Source: an uncultured Bacilli bacterium (GTDB lineage Bacteria > Bacillota_I > Bacilli_A > RFN20 > CAG-826). From it: a DNA stretch of 64,000 bases. The notes beneath the pieces are model-generated. The model saw only the letters and a program-made list of their open reading frames with translations, had not been told where the DNA came from and did not search any database. The stretch covers positions 45,448 to 109,447 of the forward strand of contig CALWAS010000020.1 of NCBI GenBank assembly GCA_944375905.1. Reading direction: 5' to 3'. Positions 27,580-36,108 of this stretch are shown here, in pieces (within the stretch, counting starts at the first letter, position 1; the number at the start of each line of letters is the position of its first letter). Position numbers and translations under genes: made by a program.

Positions 27580-28332
27580 ATGATGAACTCAAAATCGGCT
27601 TGCCTTGCCTTCCTCGGGATGGCGTTGCTTCTCTCTTCCTGCTCGAACGGCGGGAATCCTTACGAAGGGCCGAAAGGAATAAGCGTCGACGAGGGCGAAT
27701 GGCGCTCGGCGGTCGAGCGGACGTCCGGCAACTGCACGGTGCGTCTCGAAGAAAGCCTCGATTGTTCCTTGCTAGCCGCCGGGGAAAGCGAAGAACACGC
27801 GGCCAGCCGTCGGCTTACGCTTAAAAAGGACGGCAGCGGCGAAATGGACATCGAGGCCGTGACCGTCATCGACGGCGACGAAAGCGTCTACGAGGCCTGG
27901 GTGAGGGAAAGCGGGGTCACGGCCGCGATCGACGGAGAGCCCGTCGACATCGAAACCGTCGAGCCGTTCACGGGCCTTTCGCTTTTCTCCGACTATGGCG
28001 AGCGCTATGGCGAGGCTCGCTTCGTGAATGGACGCTACGAGATCGAATTCGGCGTTTCCTCGCTTGACGAACTCCTGCTTTGGGAACTCGCCAGCAGCCT
28101 TGAACTCGTCGATGGGAGTTCCGACTCAATCGAAAGCGAATCCCTTTACGGCCTTGACTCCCTATCCTTCGACGAAGGAAAGAACCTCGTCTATGTCGAA
28201 AGCCGCCTTGAGGGATCGATCGGCTTTGGCTATTCGGAAGGAACCGAGACATCGAGCTTGAGCCTCGATGAATGCTCGACGCGGATCGCGATCGAAGACT
28301 ACGGGACGACTGCCTTAAGCGACGCCCGTTGA
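27580..28332 (+). CDS. Small secreted lipoprotein, unknown function
   Basis: About 250 aa. The signal peptide ends in LLLSSC (lipidated Cys near residue 19), followed by SNGGNPYEGP. The mature part is acidic and strand-rich, with 'SGNCTVRLEES' and 'VYEAWVRESG', a pattern reminiscent of LolA/LppX-type lipid-binding folds; that is an impression rather than a firm match. ATG 27580 is preferred because a GGGGG stretch lies 7 bases upstream; earlier in-frame sequence from 27529 would put charged residues before the signal peptide. It is monocistronic, with a terminator 8 bases after the stop. Confidence 0.75.
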   Translation: MMNSKSACLAFLGMALLLSSCSNGGNPYEGPKGISVDEGEWRSAVERTSGNCTVRLEESLDCSLLAAGESEEHAASRRLTLKKDGSGEMDIEAVTVIDGDESVYEAWVRESGVTAAIDGEPVDIETVEPFTGLSLFSDYGERYGEARFVNGRYEIEFGVSSLDELLLWELASSLELVDGSSDSIESESLYGLDSLSFDEGKNLVYVESRLEGSIGFGYSEGTETSSLSLDECSTRIAIEDYGTTALSDAR

Positions 28333-28339
28333 GAGACTA

Positions 28340-28371
28340 GGCGGCATGGCGGAGAGACGGCCGCCTTTTTT
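28340..28371 (+). terminator. Terminator after the 27580 lipoprotein
   Basis: GGCGGC (28340-28345) / GCCGCC (28360-28365) followed by six T. The loop is 14 bases. Confidence 0.85.
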
Positions 28372-28489
28372 CGTGGCGGGACAACTTCGAGAGAAGACCG
28401 CGGCAAGACTCCGGCTGTCCATCGAAAAATAGGGATATGTTTCCTTTGCGTTGCCCTTTTGGGCACAGCAACGAGGTCATAGGCGAGTT

Positions 28490-28503
28490 TAAAACCGCTT
28501 TCA
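28490..28503. promoter_or_regulatory. cre-like site upstream of gmk (one mismatch)
   Basis: TAAAACCGCTTTCA agrees with TGNAANCGNWNNCA except for A at position 2. It is followed immediately by TTGACG, a good -35 hexamer for which I find no convincing -10 at standard spacing. Confidence 0.35.
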
Positions 28504-28588
28504 TTGACGGATATACCCGATAAACTAGCATTTTCGCCACTTTTCGTTTGTCTTTGCCGGGCCGTTTTGCAATACTCTTAAGTTATAT

Positions 28589-29170
28589 ATGGCAAAGCAC
28601 GGGCTCTTGATTGTTATTTCCGGCCCTTCCGGAGTCGGAAAGGGAACGGTACGCGAGCGCCTCATGGACGACAAGTCCCTCAATCTTGTCTATTCCGTTT
28701 CCTATACAACCAGGGAGATGCGCCCGGGCGAAGTCGACGGCGTCGATTACCGATTCGTCGACGACGCCACTTTCGCTTCGATGGTGAAATCCGGCGGCTT
28801 CCTCGAGCATACCAATTTCGTCAAGCACAACTACGGAACCCCGAAGAAGGAGGTTTTCGAAGCCCTCGAGCAGGGAAAGAACGTCATTCTCGAAATCGAA
28901 GTCAACGGGGCCCACGAAATCATGAAGAAGTGCTCGCGCGAAAACCTGCTCACGGTCTTCATCCTGCCCCCCGATCGAAAGACCCTCGAAGAGCGGCTCG
29001 CCGGCCGCGAAACCGAAGACCCGGCCGTCATTGCCGCTCGCCTTGCCAAGGCGAAGCGGGAACTCGCCCTTGCTAAAGACTACGATTACGAAATCGTCAA
29101 CGACGACCTCGATACGGCCGTCAAGACGCTCCGCGGCATCATCGCCGAGCGCCTAGCCAAGCTACAATAG
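28589..29170 (+). CDS. gmk: Guanylate kinase
   Basis: 193 aa, a typical length. It phosphorylates GMP to GDP. The P-loop SGPSGVGKGTV sits at residues 10-20, followed by the GMP-binding 'VSYTTREMRPGEVDGVDYRFV' region (split: SYTTREMRPGE and DGVDYRFV) and 'GNVILEIEVNGA' with the Asp of related enzymes replaced by Glu-Val-Asn. The lid and C-terminal helices are complete. It stands at the head of a conserved block running into priA, as in many Bacillota; rpoZ, often between gmk and priA, is not present here. Confidence 0.94.
   Translation: MAKHGLLIVISGPSGVGKGTVRERLMDDKSLNLVYSVSYTTREMRPGEVDGVDYRFVDDATFASMVKSGGFLEHTNFVKHNYGTPKKEVFEALEQGKNVILEIEVNGAHEIMKKCSRENLLTVFILPPDRKTLEERLAGRETEDPAVIAARLAKAKRELALAKDYDYEIVNDDLDTAVKTLRGIIAERLAKLQ
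29163..29168 (+). promoter_or_regulatory. -10-like hexamer 6 bases before the priA GTG
   Basis: TACAAT at 29163-29168, overlapping the gmk stop. It would place transcription start on the GTG itself. No consensus -35 is visible, so it may be fortuitous. Confidence 0.3.
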
Positions 29171-29174
29171 CCTC

Positions 29175-31373
29175 GTGCAGGTCCTTTCCGTCCTCGTCGA
29201 ACGCGCGACCCGGTCCCTCGACCGTCCTTTTGCCTATGCCTACGAGGGCAAAAGGAAAGTGGGGGAACGCTGCCGCGTCAAATGCTCTTTCGGGCCGAAG
29301 ACCCTAATCGGCTTCGTCATCCACGTCCGTGAATATGATGGAAGCCTCGAGGAACTGCAAAACGAGCTCGGATTCGAGGTCAAGCTCATAAGCGAGGAGG
29401 ACATCGTTGACGAAGAGCCGCTGCTTAGCGAGGGGCTTTTCGAGCTTGCCAAGGAAGTGGCCTCCTATTACATGGCCCCGCTCGTAAGCGTCCTCCAGGC
29501 AATGCTTCCGCCTTCCCTCTCCCCGAGGAGCTCTTCCTTGAGGGCCCCCAAGGTCGCCTACGATTACTATGTCGAAGCCATCGATTCGAAGGAAGACGGG
29601 CTTACTCCCAAGCAAATAGAGATGCTGCGCCTTCTTTTGCGCGGCACGCTCAGGAAAAAGGAAGCCGGATCCCCGTCGGTCCTCAAGGCCCTTATCGAGA
29701 AAAAGAAGGCCCGCTTGGTCAAGAAGGAGCGGATGCGCTTCGAGATTCCCGAGCGCGAGAAGGAAGTCCCCCACGAAATGACCTTCGAGCAGAAATGCGC
29801 CTACGAAGGCATCGTCTCCTGCCCCAAGGAGGTGGTCCTTCTCCAAGGCGTAACCGGATCGGGAAAGACGGAGGTCTATCTCCGGCTGAGCGAGCATTGC
29901 CTCTCCATCGGGAGGAAAGTGCTCATGCTCGTTCCCGAAATAAACCTCACCCCGGCGATGGTCGACTATTTTTCGCGGCGCTTCGGAAAGAGGATCGCGA
30001 TCCTCCATAGCGAATTGACCCCGGGCGAGCGTTACGACGAATACCGCCGGATCGCCCGCGGCGAAGCCGACATCGTCGTCGGGGCAAGAAGCGCCGTCTT
30101 TGCCCCGATTTCGAATCTCGGGCTCATCATCCTCGACGAAGAGCATGTCGAGAGTTACAAGCAAGACAATGCGCCGCATTACCATGCCCGCGAAGTGGCG
30201 ATCATGCGGGGAAGGAGGGAAGGAGCCAAGGTCGTCCTCGGCTCGGCGACCCCCTCCCTCGAGACGCGCTCGAGGGCGATGCGGGGCGTATACGGCTATT
30301 TCGAGATGCCCCACCGGGTGAATGAAAGGCCGCTTCCGAGAACCGAGATCGTGGACCTAAGGGCCCCCGGGACGATGGGAAAGGAGTCGAGCAAGCTTTC
30401 GCGGCCCCTCATCGCCAAGATCAGGGAGAAGCTCGAGAAGGGGGAGCAAGTCCTTCTGCTCATCAACCGGCGGGGATACTGGACGGGGGTCAATTGCCCC
30501 AAATGCGGCCATCTTTTCAAGTGCCCCGAATGCGGGGGCAATCTCGTCTACCATTTCCAGGACCGCCTGCTCAAATGCCATCATTGCGGCCATGTCGAGC
30601 TTTTCCCGGACCGCTGCCCCGAATGCGGAAACCCGGCCCTCCGTCGCGTCGGCTACGGCACCGAGCGGCTCGAAGAGGAAACGAAGGCCCTTTTCCCGAC
30701 TGCCCGGGTTGCCCGCCTCGATAGCGACGTCGCCCGTTCGGCCGCCCGCCTCGAGAAGCTCGTCCGCGCCTTCAAGAACCGGGAATTCGACATTCTGATA
30801 GGTACCCAAATGGTGGCCAAGGGACACGACTTCCCTTATCTCTCCCTTGCCGCGGTGGCCCTGGCCGACATCGGGCTCGCGCTGCCGGGATATCGAAGCG
30901 CCGAGCGGACTTTCGAGCTCATCGCCCAGGCCGTCGGAAGGGCCGGGCGTGCCCTCATACCCGGCGAGGCCCTCATCCAAACCTACAATCCGACCCACTA
31001 TGCGATCGTCGACGGAGCCAGGCAGGATTACCTTTCCTTCTACGAAAAGGAAATGAAGGAACGGAAGCTTTCGCGCTTCCCGCCGTACGTTTACCTAATA
31101 GCCGTCGAGCTTTCGGGCGAAGACGAGAACCGGCTCTACGAATGCGCGCTAGCCTTCGCCGATCTCTTGCGGAGCAAGGAGCTAAGCGCGACCCGCGTCA
31201 TCGGGCCGATCATTCCCTATATGGCCAAGCGGGAAGGGCTTTTCCGGCGGTCGATTCTCATCAAGTTCAAGAAGCGGGAAGACGTCGAAGGGAGCCTGAG
31301 GGACGCGATCAAGCGCTACCAGGCCGTGCCCGGGCTAAGGATCGACGTCGACGTCGACCCCCTCGACTTTTAA
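29175..31373 (+). CDS. priA: Primosomal protein N' (PriA helicase)
   Basis: 732 aa. This superfamily 2 DNA helicase restarts stalled replication forks. An N-terminal DNA-binding domain is followed by Walker A GVTGSGKT at 225-232 and the DEEH box at 321-324. A double zinc-binding region lies within 'CPKCGHLFKCPECGG', 'LKCHHCGH' and 'DRCPECGN', then the helicase C domain 'IGTQMVAKGHDFP' and 'QAVGRAGRA'. It begins with GTG 5 bases after the gmk stop. All motifs are intact. Confidence 0.95.
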   Translation: MQVLSVLVERATRSLDRPFAYAYEGKRKVGERCRVKCSFGPKTLIGFVIHVREYDGSLEELQNELGFEVKLISEEDIVDEEPLLSEGLFELAKEVASYYMAPLVSVLQAMLPPSLSPRSSSLRAPKVAYDYYVEAIDSKEDGLTPKQIEMLRLLLRGTLRKKEAGSPSVLKALIEKKKARLVKKERMRFEIPEREKEVPHEMTFEQKCAYEGIVSCPKEVVLLQGVTGSGKTEVYLRLSEHCLSIGRKVLMLVPEINLTPAMVDYFSRRFGKRIAILHSELTPGERYDEYRRIARGEADIVVGARSAVFAPISNLGLIILDEEHVESYKQDNAPHYHAREVAIMRGRREGAKVVLGSATPSLETRSRAMRGVYGYFEMPHRVNERPLPRTEIVDLRAPGTMGKESSKLSRPLIAKIREKLEKGEQVLLLINRRGYWTGVNCPKCGHLFKCPECGGNLVYHFQDRLLKCHHCGHVELFPDRCPECGNPALRRVGYGTERLEEETKALFPTARVARLDSDVARSAARLEKLVRAFKNREFDILIGTQMVAKGHDFPYLSLAAVALADIGLALPGYRSAERTFELIAQAVGRAGRALIPGEALIQTYNPTHYAIVDGARQDYLSFYEKEMKERKLSRFPPYVYLIAVELSGEDENRLYECALAFADLLRSKELSATRVIGPIIPYMAKREGLFRRSILIKFKKREDVEGSLRDAIKRYQAVPGLRIDVDVDPLDF

Positions 31374-31439
31374 ACAAATGTAAACGAGAGGAAAGCCCTT
31401 ACGGTCTTTCTTAGTTGCCTTAGCGCGCGCTACGCGTGC

Positions 31440-31445
31440 TATAAT
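31440..31445 (+). promoter_or_regulatory. -10 element for the 31460 gene
   Basis: Perfect TATAAT, with TTGCCT 19 bases upstream (31415-31420) as a possible but stretched -35. The RNA leader would be about 8 bases. Confidence 0.5.
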
Positions 31446-31459
31446 CGGCATCCGGAAGC

Positions 31460-32005
31460 ATGATTACCATTTCCATTCTCGGGCTCGACCAGTATGTGGC
31501 GGGCCACTATAGCCGGGACCACGGCAAGAACCTCGCCTCCCTTTTCGAAGTAAGCGAAGACGAGCTTTCCTTCTACTCCCCGGTTTCGACCCTCTTCCAC
31601 GACGGGGTGGAGCAGATTTCCTGGAACTGCCTCGTCATCGTGTACTGCGACGCGAAGTACGAAGCGGTGGAAGGACGCGTTGCCGACTACATCCTCAAGA
31701 CGATGGGCGACTTCTCGGTCAACGTCGACCTCCGTTTCGATTACTTCCACGGGCACGAATACCGGAAGCACAATCCCGACTATCCGCGTTTCCTGAAAGC
31801 CGAGAACATCAAGGAAGCGGAAGTCGAAGCCGAGGAAAAGGCCGCGGAAGCCGCGAGCGAGGCCTTCGGCGGGGAAGCCGGGGCTGAAGAGGAAGAAGAG
31901 GAAATCTTCCTCGGCAATGCCTTCGAAGGCAAGATCGACGCCCTCGAGGAAAAGGAAAGGGAAACCCTTTCCGCGATTCACGATGATGGCAAGGAGGGCA
32001 AATAG
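31460..32005 (+). CDS. Unknown protein with acidic C-terminal tail
   Basis: 181 aa. The first 115 residues look like a compact alpha/beta domain (SILGLDQYVAGHYSRDH, then QISWNCLVIVYCDAKYEAVE, YILKTMGDFSVNVDLRFDYF). From about 120 the chain is Glu/Ala-rich and includes six Glu in a row. I do not recognise the family. In many Bacillota the slot between priA and rsmB holds def and fmt; this gene replaces them here but shows no resemblance to either. It probably heads the transcript that runs through rlmN, prpC, prkC and rpe. Confidence 0.7.
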   Translation: MITISILGLDQYVAGHYSRDHGKNLASLFEVSEDELSFYSPVSTLFHDGVEQISWNCLVIVYCDAKYEAVEGRVADYILKTMGDFSVNVDLRFDYFHGHEYRKHNPDYPRFLKAENIKEAEVEAEEKAAEAASEAFGGEAGAEEEEEEIFLGNAFEGKIDALEEKERETLSAIHDDGKEGK

Positions 32006-32040
32006 CCCTTTTGGCTTATAGGTAGAGGAGGTTTGTTTTG

Positions 32041-33414
32041 ATGGAAAACACCGAATTGCAGTTCTCCCTTGCAGAGGAGATCCTTAAGGAAATCGTCGTC
32101 GACGACGTTCCTTTCGCGGAGGCGCTCAGGAAGAAGTTCCAGCCCCGCGAGAACGAAGGGCTTAGGAAATACCGCCCGTTCGTGGCCGGGCTCGTCGGAT
32201 GCGAGCTTCGCCACCATTTCCTTTTCAAGGCGCTCCTCGACCCGATCGAGGCGCTTGGCGAGGAAGAACGCCGCTTTGCCGCCTTGGCTCTCTCGGACGT
32301 CTATTACTACAAGCGGATTTCCTACGAGGACATGGTCGCCTTTGCCAAGGAACGCCTTGGCGAGGAAAAGTTCGCCCTCCTCGAGCCGCTTTTCGAGAAG
32401 GCCCTCCAGGAAGTCCACAACTTCATGCCGGAAGACGCCGGCGAAAGCTGGAGCGACCGCTATCTCTCGCTTCGTTTCAATTGCCCCGAATGGGTCATGA
32501 AGATCTGGGCCCACTATGGAAAGGGCACGATGGCGAAGATGCTTAAGAAAAACGCCCGCCCGGGGACGATTGCCGTCCGCCTCGGCTCGCCGCTCGAGCC
32601 GGCTTCCTTCTACGAGGGAAACCCCGACTTCAAGCCCTCGAGCGTGGAATCCGTTGCCTTCTACGAGGGCAAGGAACCGCTTCGCCGCCTCCCGGATTAC
32701 GTCAATGGCACCATCTGGCTCGAACGCCCGGCAACCAAGTACGTCCTCGACCTGCTTCCGCTAGAGGAGCCTTCCGAGGCTTTGGTCTATTCGGGTCTCG
32801 ACGAGAGCTCCCTCCTTCTCGAGGCCATCGAGAAATACGGGAACCTCGGCCTCAACCTCGGCTGCAAGAACCTCAATAAGCACGTTGCCGTCTCGCGCCT
32901 CATCAAGAAGAAGGGGCTTTCCAACGTCAACTTCTTCGAGGCCAATACCGATTCGATGCTCTCGGCCATCTCGAGGCCGGTCGATCTCGCGATCGTCGCC
33001 CCGAAGAGCTCGTCCTTCGATCTCATCCGGGAGAGTCCCGACTTCCTCCTCCATTTCAAGAAGGACGACATGCAAGCCATCTTCGACGAGGAAAAGTCCT
33101 CGCTCGAGAACGTCTCCAAGTTCGTTGCCGAAGGCGGGAAGCTCGTCTACATGATCTACACGGTGAGCCAACTCGAAGGGCATAGGACCATCCATTCCTT
33201 CCTCGCCGCCCACCCCGAGTTCCACCTCGAAAGCGAACGGCAGGTCTTCCCCTACGAGGATCTCGATACCGCCCTTTATTACGCCATCCTCAAGAAGGAG
33301 ACGGTGGCGGTCGATCCGGTGACCCCGGCCCCGGCCCCGCTCCCCGAGGAAGCGGCCCCGAAGGCGCCGGTCTACGTCGATCCGGCCATGCCGGTTTCCC
33401 TCGCCGGGAAATAA
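32041..33414 (+). CDS. RsmB-like protein lacking the catalytic cysteines (probable pseudoenzyme)
   Basis: 457 aa with the RsmB layout: an all-helical NusB-like N-terminal half (1-135), the linker 'CPEWVMKIWAHYGKG' equivalent to the RsmB 'P.WL...W...YG' region, then a Rossmann-like half. Motif I (AAPGGKT in active enzymes) reads YSGLDESS. The motif IV Cys in PCSG is replaced in 'APKSS' (K322). The motif VI Cys in YSTCS is replaced in 'YMIYT' (Y373). It therefore cannot catalyse standard m5C transfer. A Pro-rich tail of about 35 residues follows. Position before rlmN-prpC-prkC supports the RsmB ancestry. ATG 32041 has AGGAGG 9 bases upstream. Confidence 0.8.
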   Translation: MENTELQFSLAEEILKEIVVDDVPFAEALRKKFQPRENEGLRKYRPFVAGLVGCELRHHFLFKALLDPIEALGEEERRFAALALSDVYYYKRISYEDMVAFAKERLGEEKFALLEPLFEKALQEVHNFMPEDAGESWSDRYLSLRFNCPEWVMKIWAHYGKGTMAKMLKKNARPGTIAVRLGSPLEPASFYEGNPDFKPSSVESVAFYEGKEPLRRLPDYVNGTIWLERPATKYVLDLLPLEEPSEALVYSGLDESSLLLEAIEKYGNLGLNLGCKNLNKHVAVSRLIKKKGLSNVNFFEANTDSMLSAISRPVDLAIVAPKSSSFDLIRESPDFLLHFKKDDMQAIFDEEKSSLENVSKFVAEGGKLVYMIYTVSQLEGHRTIHSFLAAHPEFHLESERQVFPYEDLDTALYYAILKKETVAVDPVTPAPAPLPEEAAPKAPVYVDPAMPVSLAGK

Positions 33415-33426
33415 GGAAAGGGACCG

Positions 33427-34479
33427 ATGGAAGGACAAGCGGCCCCTCTCTTCTATTCCTTCCCCCTCGCCAAGCTTCAGGAAATCGTCGTCGAACAGGG
33501 GGAAAAGCCCTATCGGGCGCGCCAGCTTTTCGAATGGGTCTACAAGAAAAGGGTCTTCGACCCCGATCTCATGACCGATGTCTCGAAAAGCTACCGCGAG
33601 CGCCTCAAGGGGGCTTTTTCCTTTGACCTTCCCGAGGTCGAAACCAGGGAAGAAAGCGCCGACGGCACCGTCAAGTTCCTCCTAAGGATGAAGGACGGGG
33701 CCCTCGTCGAGGCCGTTCTCATGCGCTACGACTACGGCAACGTGGCTTGCGTATCGAGCGAAGTCGGCTGTTCGATGGGCTGCGCTTTCTGCGCCTCCGG
33801 ACTTATCAAGAAAACCAGAAATCTATCGGCCGGGGAAATGGTGGGGGAGTGCCTCCTCATCGACCAATATCTCCGCCCGAACCTCGAAAGGCTTTCCCAC
33901 GTCGTCGTGATGGGAACCGGTGAGCCCTTCGACAATTACGACAACGTGATGGATTTCATCCGCATCATCAATGACGACCACGCGATGGAAATCGGCGCTC
34001 GGCACATCACGGTCTCGACCTGCGGCATCTTGGACAAGATCCGCCGCTACGGGAAGGAAGGCCTTCAGATCAATCTCGCCGTTTCCCTCCACGCCTCGAA
34101 CGAGGAGACCCGGCGCCTTCTCATGCCGATTGCCCGCGGATACAAGATGGAAGAGCTCATCGCGGCTTGCCGCGACTACGTCGAGGAAAGCGGGCGGCGC
34201 ATTACCTTCGAATACATTCTCATCGACGGGCTGAACGACTCCGACGAGAATGCCTATGAGCTGGCCAAGCTCCTCAAGGGGATTCTCTGCTACGTGAATC
34301 TCATCCCCCTCAATCCGGTCAAGGAAAAGCCGTTCAAGCGGAGCAAGCGGGCTTACCGCTTCCGCGACATCCTCAATGCCCGGGGCATCAAGTGCACGGT
34401 CCGCAAGGAATTCGGCACCGACATCGACGCGGCCTGCGGGCAGCTAAGGGCCAAATACCAGGCAAAGGAAGCAAAATGA
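33427..34479 (+). CDS. rlmN: Dual-specificity RNA methyltransferase RlmN
   Basis: 350 aa, the usual length. This radical SAM enzyme methylates C2 of A2503 in 23S rRNA and A37 in some tRNAs. The 4Fe-4S motif is C115-x3-C119-x2-C122 (CSMGCAFC), followed by GTGEPFDNYDN and 'ISTCGI'-like VSTCGI, with the catalytic C-terminal Cys in 'DIDAACGQL'. It starts 12 bases after the RsmB-like gene and ends in an ATGA overlap with the phosphatase gene. Confidence 0.96.
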   Translation: MEGQAAPLFYSFPLAKLQEIVVEQGEKPYRARQLFEWVYKKRVFDPDLMTDVSKSYRERLKGAFSFDLPEVETREESADGTVKFLLRMKDGALVEAVLMRYDYGNVACVSSEVGCSMGCAFCASGLIKKTRNLSAGEMVGECLLIDQYLRPNLERLSHVVVMGTGEPFDNYDNVMDFIRIINDDHAMEIGARHITVSTCGILDKIRRYGKEGLQINLAVSLHASNEETRRLLMPIARGYKMEELIAACRDYVEESGRRITFEYILIDGLNDSDENAYELAKLLKGILCYVNLIPLNPVKEKPFKRSKRAYRFRDILNARGIKCTVRKEFGTDIDAACGQLRAKYQAKEAK

Positions 34480-35234
34480 TCCGCTATTCGATCCATGGGA
34501 CATACGCCTACCGAACCGACCGCGGGCAGGTAAGGAGCCATGACGAGGACCGGGCCTACGTTTCGATGAACGCGGCCGGGGAAGTCCTCCTTGCCGTTTC
34601 CGACGGCATGGGCGGGGCCAACAAGGGCGACGTGGCCTCGAAGATGGCCATCGACGTCGTAAGTGCCCTCTTCAAGAAGAAAAAGCCGCACTTCTTTGCC
34701 TATTTCGACCGGCTTTGGCTTCGTCATGCCTTCAAAAAAGCCAATGCCGCCATCTACGACTATGCCGAGCACCATGCCGAAGCCGACGGCATGGGAGCCA
34801 CTTTGGTCGTCGCCCTCGTTTCGGGAAAGCGCGTCCTGGTCGCCAATGTCGGCGATTCCAGGGCCTATTTCATCAAAGACCGCGGCATCCATCAGCTCAC
34901 GGTCGATCAGACTTACGTCAATTTCCTGTTGCGGAGCGGGAAAATCAGGAAAGAAGAAGCCCTTACCCATCCAGAGCGCCACGTGCTCATGAATGCGGTT
35001 GGCATCTATCCGTCCCTTTCCCTCGATCTCTATTCCTACCGCTATTCCGGAGAAAGCATCCTCCTTTGCTCGGACGGGCTCTACAACCAGCTCCCCGTTT
35101 CCTCGATCGTCGCCATTGCCTCGACCGACGAGCGGGCCGACCAGAAGGCCGCGGCCTATGTCTACGAGGCCAACGGAACCGGGGGCAGCGACAACATCGC
35201 CGTCGCCTACTGGGAGGCATTAAGCAATGATTGA
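34476..35234 (+). CDS. prpC: PP2C-type protein phosphatase
   Basis: 252 aa. Metal-dependent Ser/Thr phosphatase of the PrpC/Stp type that reverses PrkC phosphorylation. PP2C motifs are present: VRSHDEDRAYV, VSDGMGGANKG, GMGATLVVALV, 'ANVGDSRAYFI', 'LCSDGLYNQL' and GGSDNIAVAY. The metal-binding Asp residues are intact. It begins on the ATGA shared with rlmN and overlaps the kinase gene by 8 bases, the usual phosphatase-kinase pairing. Confidence 0.94.
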   Translation: MIRYSIHGTYAYRTDRGQVRSHDEDRAYVSMNAAGEVLLAVSDGMGGANKGDVASKMAIDVVSALFKKKKPHFFAYFDRLWLRHAFKKANAAIYDYAEHHAEADGMGATLVVALVSGKRVLVANVGDSRAYFIKDRGIHQLTVDQTYVNFLLRSGKIRKEEALTHPERHVLMNAVGIYPSLSLDLYSYRYSGESILLCSDGLYNQLPVSSIVAIASTDERADQKAAAYVYEANGTGGSDNIAVAYWEALSND

Positions 35235-36108
35235 GCTCGGCGACAAGATCGACGGGCGCTATCGGGTCGTCTCCCGGATTGCCCATGGTGGCATGGCCGA
35301 CGTCTACGAAGGCTACGACATCGTCGCCAAGCGCTCGGTTGCCATCAAGGTCATGCGCAAGGACATGATGGCCTCGAGCAAGAACCTCGAGCGGTTTGAG
35401 CGCGAATGCGAGGCCGCCTCTTCCCTCAACGATCCCAATATCGTCAAAGTCTATGGCCAAGGCGAAGTCGACGGCCGGCCCTACATGGTGAACGAATACG
35501 TCGATGGGCGGACCCTCCGCGACAAGCTCAACGTCGTTGCCGGCCATTTCCTTTCCCCGCTCGAATCGAGCGAGATCATGGTCCAGCTCTGCTCGGGAAT
35601 CGAATACATCCACCAGCACGGACTCCTTCATCGCGACATCAAGCCCGACAATCTTTTCTATTTGCCCGACGGCTCGATAAAGATCGCCGATTTCGGGATT
35701 TCGACCCCGGTCGGGGAAAAATCGAGCGATGGTGATGCCATCGCGGGGACCGTCCATTACACGGCTCCCGAAATCCTCATGGGCTATCCGGCCCGGATCG
35801 AAAGCGACATCTACTCGATGGGAATCGTCTATTACGAGTTGCTCACCGGGACGGTGCCTTTCGACGCGCCGACCCCGGAAGAAGTCGCGGTGGAGCAAAT
35901 CAAGAAGCACTTCCCCGAGCCGTCGCGCTCGATGCCAGACGTCTCCAAGGCAATCGACCGGATCGTCGTGAAGGCTTGCCGGAAACGCCCGGAAGAGCGC
36001 TTCCGCTCGGCGGCCCAAATGAAGGAAGCCATCCTCGAAGCATTGAAGGATGGAAGCAATTTCAAGGCAAAGAAAGGGCTTTTGTCGAGGATTTTTGGTT
36101 TCAAATGA
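35227..36108 (+). CDS. PrkC-type Ser/Thr kinase without membrane or PASTA region
   Basis: 293 aa, only the kinase domain. The Gly-rich loop is 'RIAHGGMADVYEG', the ATP Lys is K41 (VAIKVM), the catalytic loop HRDIKPDN has Asp137, and DFGI, 'APEILMGYP' and the C-lobe are present, so it should be active. Typical PrkC/StkP proteins have about 600-650 aa with a membrane helix and 3-4 PASTA repeats that sense cell wall fragments; here the chain ends about 15 residues after the kinase fold with a basic, hydrophobic tail (KKGLLSRIFGFK). That tail could associate with the membrane. It is coupled to prpC and rpe by overlaps. Confidence 0.92.
   Translation: MIELGDKIDGRYRVVSRIAHGGMADVYEGYDIVAKRSVAIKVMRKDMMASSKNLERFERECEAASSLNDPNIVKVYGQGEVDGRPYMVNEYVDGRTLRDKLNVVAGHFLSPLESSEIMVQLCSGIEYIHQHGLLHRDIKPDNLFYLPDGSIKIADFGISTPVGEKSSDGDAIAGTVHYTAPEILMGYPARIESDIYSMGIVYYELLTGTVPFDAPTPEEVAVEQIKKHFPEPSRSMPDVSKAIDRIVVKACRKRPEERFRSAAQMKEAILEALKDGSNFKAKKGLLSRIFGFK

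Noticed and set aside
34987..36018. A 343-codon minus-strand frame opposite prpC and prkC
   Set aside because: Shadow of two well-supported genes; Arg- and His-rich with no domain.
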